NCBI RefSeq assembly: GCF_033568475.1
Contig: NC_133123.1
Span: 135,058,242-135,122,241, forward strand
Origin: Henckelia pumila
Lineage: Eukaryota; Streptophyta; Magnoliopsida; Lamiales; Gesneriaceae
Length of the DNA: 64,000 bases
Reading direction: 5' to 3'
The position numbers and the translations under genes are program-made. Below are positions 12,917-25,090 of the stretch, one piece after another. The notes under the pieces were generated by a model. The model was not told where the DNA came from and made no database searches. It worked only from the letters and a program-made list of their open reading frames with translations. Every line of letters begins with the position of its first letter. Within the stretch, counting starts at the first letter, position 1.

Positions 12917-13396
12917 GATCTAACTTACCTCAGTCACGCATGGTTTGGTCGCGAGCTTCGAGGGATATTGGACGTAATTCCGGCCGTTTTCTGGGCAATG
13001 GGAACCGGTGATGGTGCCGTGGTTGTCGCCGACCTGAGGGCTACCAGTTTCCGATCGAAATTTGGCCGGAGGAAGGGCGGCGGCGGCGGTATCTTGAAGG
13101 AGATGAGTTAGGGTTTTATTTTGGGTCAATTTTAATATTTTCGAAAATTTTTAAAAAATTTAAAAATCAAGGAAACGAAAATATTTCAGATTTTAGGAAA
13201 ATTTTCTAATCCATCACATATTTTTGGATAAAGTTTAATTTGGTTATAAACCCAATATTTTTATTTTGGGTTTAAAGGTTTAAATTTTCAATTATTCAAA
13301 TAATGATAAGGTTATTTTTTATATATTTTAAAATGAGTTGATTAAAATCAATTTATTTTGAAATATAAAAAGTTTTGTATATGTAATTTTTATGAG

Positions 13397-14180
13397 TATT
13401 AATCGGCCCAAAGGAAGATTAATATTTAATATGATTACATATGTGTTTATATAAGGGTAAAATTGTGATAGTTATTTGGTTTTTATGTGAATAATAATCG
13501 GCCCAAAGGAAGATTATTATTTGGCATGTTATTGACTATCAATTTTCGGTATCCCTTATGAGGTTTACATTATTTGAATTAATTGATTATTTTATATGAA
13601 TTAAGTTTATCGGGTCAATATACATGGGTCAGTTAATTTTTGAATATACGGAAATTCAACCCGAAAAGATCACCCATGACCAGAAAATTGTCTGATTTGC
13701 CCACCAGTCGACATTGATCGTACGATCAATGGTTAAATAAATAAATTTGACCAAAAAATATTTAAAATTTATTTTTAAAGAAAAGGGTCAATTTTTATTT
13801 TATTTTTATATTAAATTTGAATAAAGGAACATTTAAGGTATATATATTTTGGGATAAATTGATTGAAGCAACATGTCGCCAAAGTGACCTCTATTGTGGA
13901 AATTAATTTGTTTTGAAATATATAGGTTTTGTACATGTAACTTATGTGAATAATTAAATGGCCCAAAGGAAGGTTATTATTTAACAGAATTACATGTGCA
14001 ATTGTGGTAATAAATATGTGATTATTATTTGGTTTTACATATGAATAATAAATCGGCCCAAATGAAGATTTATTATTTGATATGTTCTTATGATCAGTAT
14101 TTGATTACTACATCAAGATATCATTTACAAGTTAATATTTTGTCCAAAGATAGAATATTAATGGAGTGTCCGATATCTTG
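13397..14180 (+). repeat. Five hairpin repeats with a GGCCCAAAGGAA-type loop
   Basis: Hairpins at 13397-13424 (8-bp stem), 13490-13521 (10-bp perfect stem), 13949-13982 (6-bp outer stem, decayed), 14044-14077 (11-bp perfect stem) and 14114-14180 (9-bp outer and 8-bp inner stems). The first three have the loop GGCCCAAAGGAA, the fourth GGCCCAAATGAA, and the fifth a related GTCCAAAGAT core. Stems differ in sequence but stay complementary. They lie between the primer-binding site and the gag remnant of the copia host. Confidence 0.75.
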
Positions 14181-14399
14181 AGATGGAGAGTGCCTTTATT
14201 TGAATTTACTATTACTTATTTGGGCATTTTTTGTGAGCATATTTAATTTATTGATAATTTTCTGTTCAGTTATTATTTGAATATTTCTGTTAGTTTTACT
14301 GTCCACATCAACTTTATTATTACTTTCAAAGATGATTGTTACTTCAAGTTATGGAAAAGTAAACATCTTGATAGTTCTTAGAATAAGGATCAAATATAT

Positions 14400-17230
14400 T
14401 GCAATAAAGATTGATTCAAGTATACCTTTATGAACTAGAGTACCTCTTTTGTAAGGAGGGAGATGGAAAGGTATGAGAAATTAAATTGCATGTTTGATGA
14501 TCATTAAGGTAGTCATTTAGGAATCATTAGGGCAATATGTCAAAAAAATATAACTACAGTTAAGAATCACCTTAAGAATATTGGAAACGAGGTTTGTCAA
14601 GAATGGAAGGGTGAATTTTGTACGTTCTTGACAACTTCACTTTCAATAAGGTATAAAGATAAATGATTAAGGATACAATAAGTTGCAGATATAGCACTTC
14701 AAAAGAAACAACAAAATAAACCGAGTAATCGGAAAATAATAGTTGTTTCTTCTGTGGAGCTAAAAGGCTCATGAAAATAAAGTTTCTAAATTTGGTTTGT
14801 TTTAAGGTTAATTTATCTTTTATGTCACATATGATGGATAGATTTTGGTGTTATCATCAGAGTGTCTATGCGGGATTATTATTATTATTGCTAAAGTTCA
14901 AATGATGATGAAAGATTCATCAGTGTACAATGGTAAAACAGTTAAAGTTGAAATAATTGAAAATTTTAGATTATTGTTAAGGCCTGAGTTTTATTTGAAT
15001 CTAAATGAAACATTTATTGTACCGACTTTAAGGCGGAATAATTTTTATTTCTATTTTGGGCAAATTATGTTTCTCTTGCTCATTTGAAAATGAAAATTTA
15101 GGTTGTTTCATGATTCAAAATTGGTTGGCTTTGGCTCTTCATCTCGTTACAATAATCTTTCTTCGGTTGATACAATTGTTTCATTTAATGAGTCCCTGCA
15201 ATTAAATTTAAAAGTCTCAAAGATAAAATTCCAGTAATGAGAATTCAGTTACGTCGTGACATGAGATATTATGTTATATCTCCGGATGGAGAATAAAGAA
15301 ACTTATGTATGACGAAATTCTCAATCCTTTAAATTTAACATATTTTGATATTTGTGTTAAATGTATAAAGGGAAAACAAACAAATTAAAGGAGATCTGAA
15401 GTCAACAAGAATTTGGATGTCTATGAACTTATAAATATGGATATTAGTGGGTCTTCCAAATGATTTTTTGGATTGATCAACAATAATTTATATTGTTCAT
15501 AGATGATTATTTTAGATATGACTTTTATATCTCATTTATGGACAAACACTAATGACTGCAACATATATCCTTAACAAAGTTTGATTAAAGTGATTCTTAA
15601 AGATCTAAGGAGTAAAAGTTTTATGGTCCCACGATTAATTTGATTCTCAGTTAGGAAAATGCTTGGTTTTTGAGGATGTCGAGTTTGTGGGGGGAGATAA
15701 AGTTTAAAAATTGTCTTTAAGGAAGAATATTTTAATATTCTCACAGGTGTTATTGACATTGATCAAAATTATATTTTTGACTTTGTTCAAAAACATAATA
15801 CGGTAAGACAATTTAGGTAAATCTCTCATTCAAAAAATATTCTAAAAGAACAAACTCTTACATCTCAATAACCTTGTCATTATGGAGTTCCACTCGAGAG
15901 AGAATACAGTCTTAGGTAATTTGATTGTATTTCTCCAAGAGAATAAGGTCAACATTGACATGATAGAAAATAATTTTATAAATTTCTATCAAGTCATAAA
16001 AATTCTAACTCTCGAAATGGATTGATGTCAATATAAAGAGATAAAATCTTTGAAAGACAATGACATTTGATATCTTGTCTCATTGCCTAAAGTGTAAAGT
16101 TCATTGGTTCTAAATGGATATTTAAAACCATGAATACTCAAAAGGTAATGTGGAAAGATATAAGGCTCGTCTTGTCATTAATGAGATTTTACACAGTAAG
16201 AGGATACAATTGTAAAGGGTTTTTCTCTTTGGTTTCTTTGAAAGACTCTTCAGGAATATATATTGACATAGTACTGAATTTTAATTAATAAATGATATTT
16301 TTACATTTAATCATGTGATCATCTCGTTTGTTTTGAGATGAATTTGGTCGATGATTGTATATATCATAAGGTCTGTGGGAGTAAATATTTTTCTGGTTTT
16401 CTATGTAATGATAGCCTACTCGCTTGTGACGATATAGATATGCTGCATGACACCAAGAGATTTCTAGCTAAGAATTTTGAGATGAATGATCTTGGTGATG
16501 CATCTTTTGTACTGGGTATCCAGATACATTGGGATCGCTCTCGATGTATTCTTGGATTATCACAGAAAAACTATATCGAGAAAGTTTTAAAGCGATATGA
16601 AATGCAAGATTGTAAACCAGTTGATACCCTAAGTTGAGGGAAACAATTTAGTCTCAATCAGTGCCTTAATAATGATTTTAAGGAAAGAAATACAAAAGAT
16701 TCTTTATGACTTAGCAGTAAAGAATCTAATGTATTGCTAAGGTATATACACGTAAAGATTTTATATACGTGATTGGGATGTTGGACAAATATTTAAATAA
16801 GTCAGGAGTAGACTATTGAAAAATAGTCAATTATGTATTATGGAATTTACAAAAAATAGAAGGAATTATATGCTCATATATCAGAGGTCAAATCGGTTTG
16901 AGATCATTTGGTATACTGACTCTGATTTAAGGGATGCCTAGATAGTGTAAAAACTATGTTGGACTATTTAAATCTACTGCCAAAATGTGTCATCTCACAA
17001 AAGAGTACTAAAAAGTCACTTGTTATAGTCTCTTTTGTCATGACAATAGATTTTATAGTGTGTTATAAGACATCCAATCATGTTTCTGATTATTGAAGTA
17101 AGAGTTCAGAGTGAATAATGTCTATAAAGCACATCGGTACAAACTCAATGATTGTGGATCCATTTGCTAAGGGACTATCACCCAAAAGGTTTTGTGTGCA
17201 CATTATTTGTATGAGTGTTTTGTCAATTAA
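14400..17230 (+). pseudogene. Decayed copia gag-pol of the host element
   Basis: Fragments in copia order in shifting frames with many stops: a gag-like stretch about 14400-14700; a zinc-knuckle remnant CFFCGAKRLMKIK near 14745; the post-protease segment ENFRLLLRPEFYLNLNETF near 14970; an integrase lead-in ICVKCIKGK near 15350; an RT segment (MNDLGDASFVLGIQIHWDRS, SQKNYIEKVLKRYEMQDCKP) at 16480-16630; and the RNase H tail HIGTNSMIVDPFAKGL near 17130. Homology to copia pol is clear; it cannot be expressed as a polyprotein. Confidence 0.85.
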
Positions 17231-18737
17231 GGATATTCAGTTTTAGTGGGAGTTTGTAATTTTAAATGCTTTTATAGACATGTTTGGTTATTCGGTTTTT
17301 TTGGTTTATGGATACACAAGGAAAAGTTATTTCTGCAAAAATAAAGGTTTTGGTTTATTTCTGACTCTGTTTTGGTTGATCTCACTAAAGTTAAGGGTGG
17401 ACCAGTTGGAAATAGGCATGTTAAGATCACATTACATAAAATTTTCATGCTACACATCCACATCATAATCCATATCGTTCAGTTATCTGGCATATGTGGC
17501 CATTGATGGGTCGAGTTACGATGAATGTGACAAAGGCCTCTTTGATCCTATGTTAGTATGATTGATGGACCGGATTAACAGTAGATACATTTCGGTAATG
17601 ACATCAAAGTTGAGCTCATTTGGTTATTTTGCAAAACATAATTATAAAGTTTCACATATATCCCAGTGGGAGTGTAACACCCGATATTTTTAAATACGTA
17701 AATCTGCATGCATAATTAGGGAATTTAATTATTTAAATTTTAGATTTATGGGTTAAATAATTATGTGAATTATTTGTGCATGATTTAATTTATTTTTAAG
17801 CATTTAACCCATAATTAGTGATTTTTATGATTTTTAGTATTTAATTGTTTTTGATCGCGTAGACGGGACCGTGGACGGACGAGATGACAACTTTCTATCC
17901 AAATTATTTTATGAGTCTTTTTAGAGCCCAAAAATATTATTTTGAGTTTTATTTCCCCAATATTTTTAGTATTTAATTTTATATAATTTTAGGAGTCCGT
18001 TTTTATTCAAAATAAGCCAAAATAGTGACTTTTAATTATCTTTAAAATTCCCTTAATTTTAATTTCGGGATTTTAAATAAATTATCAGATTATTTACTTT
18101 TATTAGGAAATTTTAAATTGTATATTTTTATATTTGAAAACCTTTAATTATATCTTATTTTCCCTATATACTAATTAATCAAAAATTTACCCTAAACCTA
18201 CCCAACCTCAACCGATTACTTCACTCAGCCGCCTCACCCCACCATCTTCATCATCTTCTTCGGCCAGAAAGCTTAAGGCACCATAGACGTTTTCTTGAAG
18301 CTCCCAAGCTTGTCGTCATCATCCCGCCGTCCCGGAATCGTCTCACGCTCGTTTTCTCTTCGTTTTTTGGTGCAAGGCATGTTTTTTTTTCTATGATTTT
18401 TGTACTGTATCAGATATTATGTGTGTGTGTGTTGGCAGTCGAGTTTTCCAATTAAAATTTCAGAAAACGAATTGGTGATGATGTATGTGCTTGATTATTG
18501 GGTTGTTATCATATTCACGTTTCTTTTAGCCATGGTGGTTCTAGCTGCTGGTCCAAGGGTTATAGGGGGCCTTAGGGTCCCTAGAGTCGGTCTTGGTCAG
18601 GTGGATCGAGCCAAGGGAGGGCTGGGCAGTAGCTGCATCGGCTGAGGGAGGCTGTGCACAGGTTTAGGGTTGCAGGGAAGGAGGCTGCGGCTCGATGTCC
18701 TTGGCTGCATGGGAGTGGTTCGGTGGCTAGGTTCGAA

Positions 18738-18821
18738 CCGCCCAGACGTGGGCTACGTCTGGGCGGTGGAGCTCTGGCCAGGGCGGCCGGAGCAGGGCGG
18801 CAGCAGCCCTAGAAGGGCTGC
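18738..18821 (+). repeat. Three adjacent GC-rich hairpins in the Tekay LTR
   Basis: CCGCCCAGACGT with its perfect 12-bp partner around a GGGCT loop (18738-18766); CTCTGGCC / GGCCGGAG around AGGGC (18772-18792, one T-G pair that becomes a perfect C-G pair in the 3' LTR); GCAGCCCT / AGGGCTGC around AGA (18803-18821). Confidence 0.8.
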
Positions 18822-19069
18822 GGCTGCACGGGTGAGGGGGGGAATTGGGTTTCGGGTTTTAGGGTTAGAAAGGAGCCGAGTCGGGTGGTTGAGGCCTGGG
18901 TCGGGTCAGTAGGTTAGTGGGTCGGGTTAGGTTGTTCCGGGTCCGGGTTTTGTGGGCCGGGCTCGAGTCTTTTTAATTTTAAAGTATTTTAGGAATTAAT
19001 TGGTTTTTCGGCCAATTAATTAGAAATAAAATTATTTGGACTCCCAAATAATTTTATTTGGGCTTTTAA

Positions 19070-19300
19070 AATTTTAATTAAGTTAGTCCATTAATTTTAT
19101 GGGCTTTTGAGCCCATGAAAGTTATTGGGCCAGTCTTTGGGCTTTTGGGCCCATTGGGCCAGGTTAAGTTGTTATTGGGCCTAGAATGTTTTAATGGACT
19201 TTAATAAATTTATTTGGGCTTAGAACAATTTTATTGGGCTTAAGTATGTTAATGGGCCAGTCTCAGTGTTAATGGGCCAGATTTAAGAAATTGGGCTTGA
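19070..19300 (+). promoter_or_regulatory. Array of about 13 TGGGCC/TGGGCT motifs in the Tekay LTR
   Basis: About 13 TGGGCY motifs (one on the minus strand) within about 230 bp. TGGGCC/T is the plant site II element, known to be bound by TCP factors in promoters of growth-related genes. Repeated in the 3' LTR at about 26510-26750. Regulatory use here is inferred. Confidence 0.5.
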
Positions 19301-20295
19301 GTGTTAGGACCAGCAGTCCAGTACAATCCATGAGAAATTTGCATGTGTCCTGAATATATATTTAATTATTTTATGCATTGAAGTTATTTTAATATTTATA
19401 TGATAGTAAGAAATTAAATTAAATATATATGAAGGACACACATTTTTATTTAAGTACATGCATTCATGAAATAATTTTATGCATAATTAAATGTTTAAGG
19501 TTGAGCAAAAGAAAATATTTTATGTTGGAAGTTGAAGTAGTGTGACAATTTAAGGGAGATTCGTCCCCATATGTGAACTATTGAAGGGCAGTTTACTGCC
19601 AATTTAAGAGGTGATTCGTCACCGCCACGTACGTTGGTTTTCACGCTGATCAGTATTTAATGTATGATTTAAGGTTACACTACGGATACAACCATGCGAT
19701 GTTAGAAAATTAATTGCTCAACAATGTTTATGTATTATGTTATTTTAAGTTATGTTATGATATTTTTAAGCATGCTCATTGATGTATATGTTATGTATTA
19801 GTATTTAATTGTTTTAAATTATTTTCAAACCCTTGTTATGTTAGCATGTTGGGCCTCTAGGCTCACTACACTGGTATGGTGCAGGTGAGTACGTAGAGGA
19901 GGATGTAGTACCCACCGGAGGCGAGGACGTATGAGCAGACTGGCAGTGATCCCCGTGACCGTGATAGATGTCTGAGTCACGTTGCATGTTTTTGAATATG
20001 TCAGCATGTTACACATTTTTAAGTATTTTTCAGTGGTTGGGTTTGAAATATTTTACTTAAATATTTTCAGTGCATGCAAACTTTAATCATTTTATTTATG
20101 CAGTATTTTAATTCAATATTTGACTCAGATATTTATTTTATTAAGGAATGCATTTTTATGTGAGTTATTTATTTATTTATTTATTTTTAAATCTTTTTAT
20201 TCTGTGCATATATGTACATATTTTATTTAGTATGTATATAAAAAAAAAAAAATTCCGCATATTTATTTATTAATTATAGAGTTAGGATCGTTTCA

Positions 20296-20313
20296 GTTGG
20301 TATCAGAGCACGG
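20296..20313 (+). promoter_or_regulatory. tRNA-Met primer-binding site of the Tekay-like element
   Basis: GTTGGTATCAGAGCACGG directly follows the LTR; TGGTATCAGAGC matches initiator tRNA-Met. Confidence 0.9.
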
Positions 20314-20481
20314 TCCTTGGAGGGGTCATTACTGCTATGCGAGCTCAAAAATCCACGCTACCGGTCTGTAAGTTTTAAGTGTTTATAGCATGATTTAATT
20401 CTTTGGATTTAAGTTAGCATTACTTTTAAACAACTTAGTTATGCATGGCGATTTACGTAAAGAAATATGTGGTGGTGCAGA

Positions 20482-21487
20482 ATGCCTCCCAGACCGATGA
20501 ACAGACGTGGGGGATCTCCACCTCCACCTCCACCTCCGCAGAACCCTCTAGCAGCATTGGAGCAGGCCAATGCGAATATGATGGCAGGGATTACTGCTTT
20601 GTTAGAGCAGCAGGCTACTCGTCCTAGGTTGTCCCATGAGGAGGACGTTGCTGAGAGGTTTCAGAAGAAGGGACCGAAGGAGTTCCTTGGTACCACCGAT
20701 CCTTTGGTGGCTGAGGGGTGGATTCGCTCTCTGGAGTCCATCTTTGCTTATATGGGGATCACAGACGCCGACAGGGTGAACTGTGCGACTTACATGCTGA
20801 GAGGAGATGCAGCTCTATGGTGGGAGGGTGCTGCCAGGGGAGTTCACCTTCCTACACTGTCTTGGGCGGAGTTCAGGCGTGTCTTCTACGCCAAGTATTT
20901 CACGAAGGATGTGAGGAGTCGCATGATCCGGGAGTTTATGAGTCTCCGGCAGGGGGACAGGTCTGTTGTGGAGTACGTGAGCCAGTTCGAGCGGGGCTGT
21001 CATTTTGTGCCTCTGATTGCAGACAGTCCACCGGAGAAGATGAGACAGTTTGTGGAGGGACTGAGAGCGGATATTAAGCACGACGTACGTATGATGGATG
21101 TCGCTACATATGAGGCGGCAGTTAGTAGGGCACTGAGGTCAGAGGAGGGTAGGAGAGAGATGCAGAGGGAGCAGCAAGGGAAGAGGCAGTTTCAGGATGG
21201 GTATCAGCTACCATCTTCGCAGCCTCCTGCGAAAAAGCAGTTTACAGGGCCGGCTAAGGGCCCGAATCCGCAGCAGAGGGGCGGGGCCCCTAATGCCATA
21301 GGTTTTCCTACTTGCCCGAAGTGTCAGAAGATGCATTCGGGACCGTGTTTGTTGGGAGCAGGGGTTTGCTATCACTGTAGGGAGCCAGGGCATCAGATAG
21401 CTAACTGCCCGAGGAAGAAGAACACTGCTGGTAGAGTGTTCGTCATGCAGGCCGAGGAGGTAGATCCAGACACCTCCTTGATCACCG
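20482..21487 (+). CDS. gag: Gag of the Tekay-like element
   Basis: Start taken at the ATG at 20482 (MPPRPMNRRGG); an in-frame ATG at 20467 would add five residues. A proline-rich leader is followed by a capsid domain (FLGTTDPLVAEGWIRSLESI, ALWWEGAARG, SRMIREFMSLRQGD, RQFVEGLRADIKHDV) and a CCHC zinc knuckle (CYHCREPGHQIANC) at 21367-21411. Gag forms the virus-like particle and binds element RNA. The frame breaks at the GT at 21488; if the 202-bp intron is removed it runs straight into the protease. No internal lesions. Confidence 0.9.
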
Positions 21488-21689
21488 GTATATCTTACCC
21501 CTAACATTTTAATAATTTTCCTTTGGTTAAAATTTCGTCTTTATTTTGGAATTGTTGTTATTTGGGTTATTTAACTGCATGTTAGAATAGGAAGCATGTT
21601 TTACTTGTGATTAGAATTAAGAATTAGTAGTGACTCGTTGGGGAAAATTTGGTAGTTGTATGAAATTGTTGGGAATTTTCTGCGTGCAG
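21488..21689 (+). other. Putative 202-bp spliceosomal intron between gag and protease
   Basis: Donor ACCG|GTATATC at 21488, acceptor TGCGTGCAG|GG ending at 21689. The interval is AT-rich with a T-rich 3' part and contains stop codons. Joining the flanks gives ITG|RILVGG, the expected lead into the protease motif [12 protein letters not shown], in one frame. The alternative is a translational bypass or that pol is made from its own start; splice signals plus exact frame restoration favour an intron. Confidence 0.65.
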
Positions 21690-24600
21690 GGAGAATTCTA
21701 GTTGGAGGCAACTCCACGTTTGCGTTGCTAGATTCAGGGGCTACGCATTCGTTTATCTCCCTGGAGTTTATCAGGCGGGTAGGCATCACACCTGAGAGTA
21801 TTGACAGTGGGTATGATGTTACTATGCCGTCAGGGCAGATTATTTCTACCTCGAAGGTTATTCGAGGACTGGAGTTGGAGCTGCAGGGACACTCCATTCG
21901 AGCAGATGTGGTGGTTTTGCCATTGAGTGGATTCGATTTGATTTTGGGTATGGACTGGTTGACAGTCAATGGAGCTTCGATTGATTTTCGTCGGAGATCA
22001 GTGTCAGTGAGACCTACAGTAGGCGACCCGTTCACTTTTCATGCATCTCGGAGCAGTGATATTCCTCAGGTGATATCTCTTATTCAGGTGAGGAAGTTGT
22101 TGAGACGAGGTTGCCAGGGGTTTCTAGCGAGTATCGTCACGACTTCAGCGCTATCTAGCAGATCATTATCAGAGATAGAGGTGGTTCGTGATTTTCCGGA
22201 TGTCTTTCCGGAGGATGTTGCAGGAATTCCACCAGTAAGATATGTGGAGTTCAGCATCGACTTGGTGCCAGACACCGTTCCTATCTCTAAGGCACCGTAC
22301 AGACTTGCTCCTACCGAGATGAAAGAGTTGAAGGAGCAGATTCAGGAGTTGTTAGAGAAAGGCTTTGTTCGTCCTAGATTTTCTCCGTGGGGAGCTCCGG
22401 TGTTATTTGTGAAGAAGAAGGATGGCAGTATGAGACTGTGCATCGATTACCGAGAGCTCAACAGGGTCACAGTGAAGAACAAGTATCCACTGCCAAGGAT
22501 AGAGGATTTATTTGACCAGTTGCAGGGAGCTTCAGTGTTCTCCAAGATCGACCTGCGATCGGGTTATCATCAGTTGCGTGTTAGAGATGCAGATGTGTCC
22601 AAGACTGCTTTCAGGACACGATATGGGCATTACGAGTTCTTAGTGATGCCATTTGGGATGACCAATGCTCCAGCGGTTTTCATGGATCTCATGAACCGAG
22701 TCTTTCAGCCATATCTAGATCAGTACATCATAGTCTTCATTGATGATATCTTGATCTATTCTAGGAGCATTGAGGAGCATAGACAGCATCTTCAGACAGC
22801 CTTGCAGAATTTGCGGGAGCATCGTTTGTATGCCAAGTTCAGCAAGTGCGAGTTTTGGCTCGAGCAGGTGGCATTTCTTGGCCACATTATTTTGAGAGAT
22901 GGGATTGCAGTTGATCAGTCGAAGGTTGAGGCAGTGCAGAATTGGGGTATTCCGAAAAATGCTTCGGAGATTCGCAGTTTCTTGGGTTTGGCAGGGTATT
23001 ATAGGAAGTTTATCAAGGGTTTTTCCTCTATTGCAGTACCCTTGACTTCCTTAACCAAGAAGAATGCGAAGTTTATCTGGAGTTCAGATTGTCAGAGGAG
23101 CTTTGATCAGCTGAAGAAAGCACTCACTACTGCACCGGTGTTAGCGGTGACAGTACCACATAAGGAGTTAGTGGTGTACACCGACGCGTCTAAGCTGGGT
23201 TTAGGTGCAGTACTTATGCAGTGTGGCAAGGTTATTGCGTATGCGTCGAGGCAGCTGAAGGTTCATGAGCAGAATTACCCGACGCATGACTTGGAGTTAG
23301 CAGCAGTGGTTTTCGCTTTGAAAATCTGGAGGCACTATCTGTATGGCGAGAAGTGCAAGATTTTCACAGACCACAAGAGTCTCAAGTACTTCTTCACACA
23401 GAAGGAGTTGAACATGAGACAGCGCCGATGGTTGGAGTTGGTGAAGGATTATGACTGTGACATTAGCTACCATCCGGGTAAAGCTAATGTAGTAGCAGAT
23501 GCTTTGAGTCGGAAGTCGTCAGTGGTCTCATATTTGACCGTACAGTTACCACTGCAGAGCGAGATTCAGAGATTTGACTTGGAGTGTTATCCGAGTGGTC
23601 ATGCACCGAGCTTGTCAGTGTTGACGGTGCAGCCAGTTCTGCGAGATCGGATTAGGGATGGACAGTCTACTGATGAGGAGTTGCAGCGATGGAGACAGAG
23701 AGATGAGGCTAGGGGTAACCTCTTGTATACAGTGGTGGATGGTATCGTTCAGTATCGTGGTAGGATGTGGGTACCGAACGTCGATCAGTTGAGAGCTGAG
23801 ATTTTAGCAGAGGCTCACACATCTCCGTACTCCATTCACCCCGGAAGTACGAAGATGTACAAAGATTTGCAGCTATTGTATTGGTGGCCCGGGATGAAGA
23901 GTGACATCGGGAGAGTGGTGTCAGAGTGCTTGACTTGTCAGCAAGTCAAGGCAGAGCATCAGCGTCCAGCAAGACTTCTTAGACCTCTTCCTATTCCGGA
24001 ATGGAAATGGGAGAATATTACGATGGACTTTGTGGTTGGCTTATCGAGGAGTGCCAGAGGTTGCACAGCGATTTGGGTGATTGTGGATAGACTCACCAAG
24101 TCAGCTCATTTCTTGCCGGTGAGGACTACCTACTCATTGACACAGTATGCAGAGCTTTACATCAAGGAGATTGTTAGACTGCATGGCATACCAGTGTCGA
24201 TTGTGTCAGACAGAGATCCGAGATTCACATCTGCGTTTTGGAAGAGTCTGCACACAGCATTGGAGACTAGGCTTTTGTTCAGCACATCATTCAATCCCCA
24301 GACAGATGGTCAGTCTGAGAGAGTGATCCAGGTTCTCGAGGATCTCCTGAGGGCTTGTGTCATTGATTTTCGGGGCTCTTGGGATACTAGACTGTCATTG
24401 GTGGAGTTTACCTATAACAACAGTTTTCAGTCGTCTATAGGTATGGCTCCTTATGCAGCATTGTATGGGAGGAGATGCAGATCTCCTGTGCATTGGGATG
24501 AGGTTGGTGAGCGGATTTTACTGGGTCCTGAGATTGTGCAGCAGACAGCTGACATTGTGACTCAGATTCGAGATCGGATGAGGACTGCTCAGAGTCGTCA

Positions 24601-25063
24601 GAAGAGTTATGCAGATGCCAGACGACGAGATTTGGAGTTCACTGTAGGTGATCACGTATTCCTGAAGGTGTCACCTATGAAGGGAGTAGTGCGTTTTGGC
24701 CGGAGAGGCAAGCTTAATCCGAGGTATATAGGGCCATTCGAGATCTTGGAGAGAGTTGGCACGTTGGCCTACCGTTTAGCTCTACCACCAGGGCTAGCGG
24801 CAGTTCACAATGTTTTTCATGTATCCATACTTCGGAGATATGTCTCTAACCCGTCGCATGTGTTGGATTTCGATCCCTTGCAGTTGCCACCAGATCTAGT
24901 TTATGAGGAGAGGCCAGTGCGGATCTTGTCTAGGGAGCAGCGGAGGCGTAGGACGCGGGTCATACCGATGGTCAGAGTCCAGTGGCTAAATCACTCAGAG
25001 GAGGAAGCTACTTGGGAGACCGAGGCAGACATGAGGACTCGCTACCCGGAGTTGTTCGGGTAA
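21690..25063 (+). CDS. pol: Pol of the Tekay-like element (PR-RT-RNaseH-IN-chromodomain)
   Basis: A single undamaged frame of about 1124 codons after the intron. Order: aspartic protease ([12 protein letters not shown], about codon 15); RT ([17 protein letters not shown], catalytic FIDDILIYS about codon 350); RNase H ([17 protein letters not shown], ending [14 protein letters not shown]); integrase zinc finger ([10 protein letters not shown].. [12 protein letters not shown]) and catalytic core ([29 protein letters not shown]); GPF/Y-type module ([20 protein letters not shown]); and a C-terminal chromodomain ([18 protein letters not shown]). RT-before-IN order with a chromodomain defines chromoviruses; the family is known to integrate by reading chromatin marks. 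The stop is followed closely by the polypurine tract. Confidence 0.94.
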
Positions 25064-25090
25064 GTACTTTAATTTCGAGGACGAAATTCA

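Larger units (their letters stand above)
17673..20295 (+). repeat. 5' LTR of the Tekay-like element
   Basis: 2623 bp, long for a plant gypsy LTR. It holds three adjacent GC-rich hairpins (18738-18766, 18772-18792, 18803-18821) and a dense TGGGCC/TGGGCT array at 19070-19300. Pairs with 25117-27766. Confidence 0.93.

Noticed and set aside
12920..13129. Minus-strand 69-codon frame in the copia leader
   Set aside because: No motif, and it lies in the GC-richer untranslated leader on the wrong strand for the element.
15571..15759. Minus-strand 62-codon frame inside the copia host
   Set aside because: Antisense of decayed integrase sequence; no independent support.
20296..20313. tRNA-like sequence TGGTATCAGAGC, also at 12421, 37816, 41134 and 56726
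   Set aside because: Only the 3' complement of initiator tRNA-Met is present, directly after LTRs; these are primer-binding sites, not tRNA genes.
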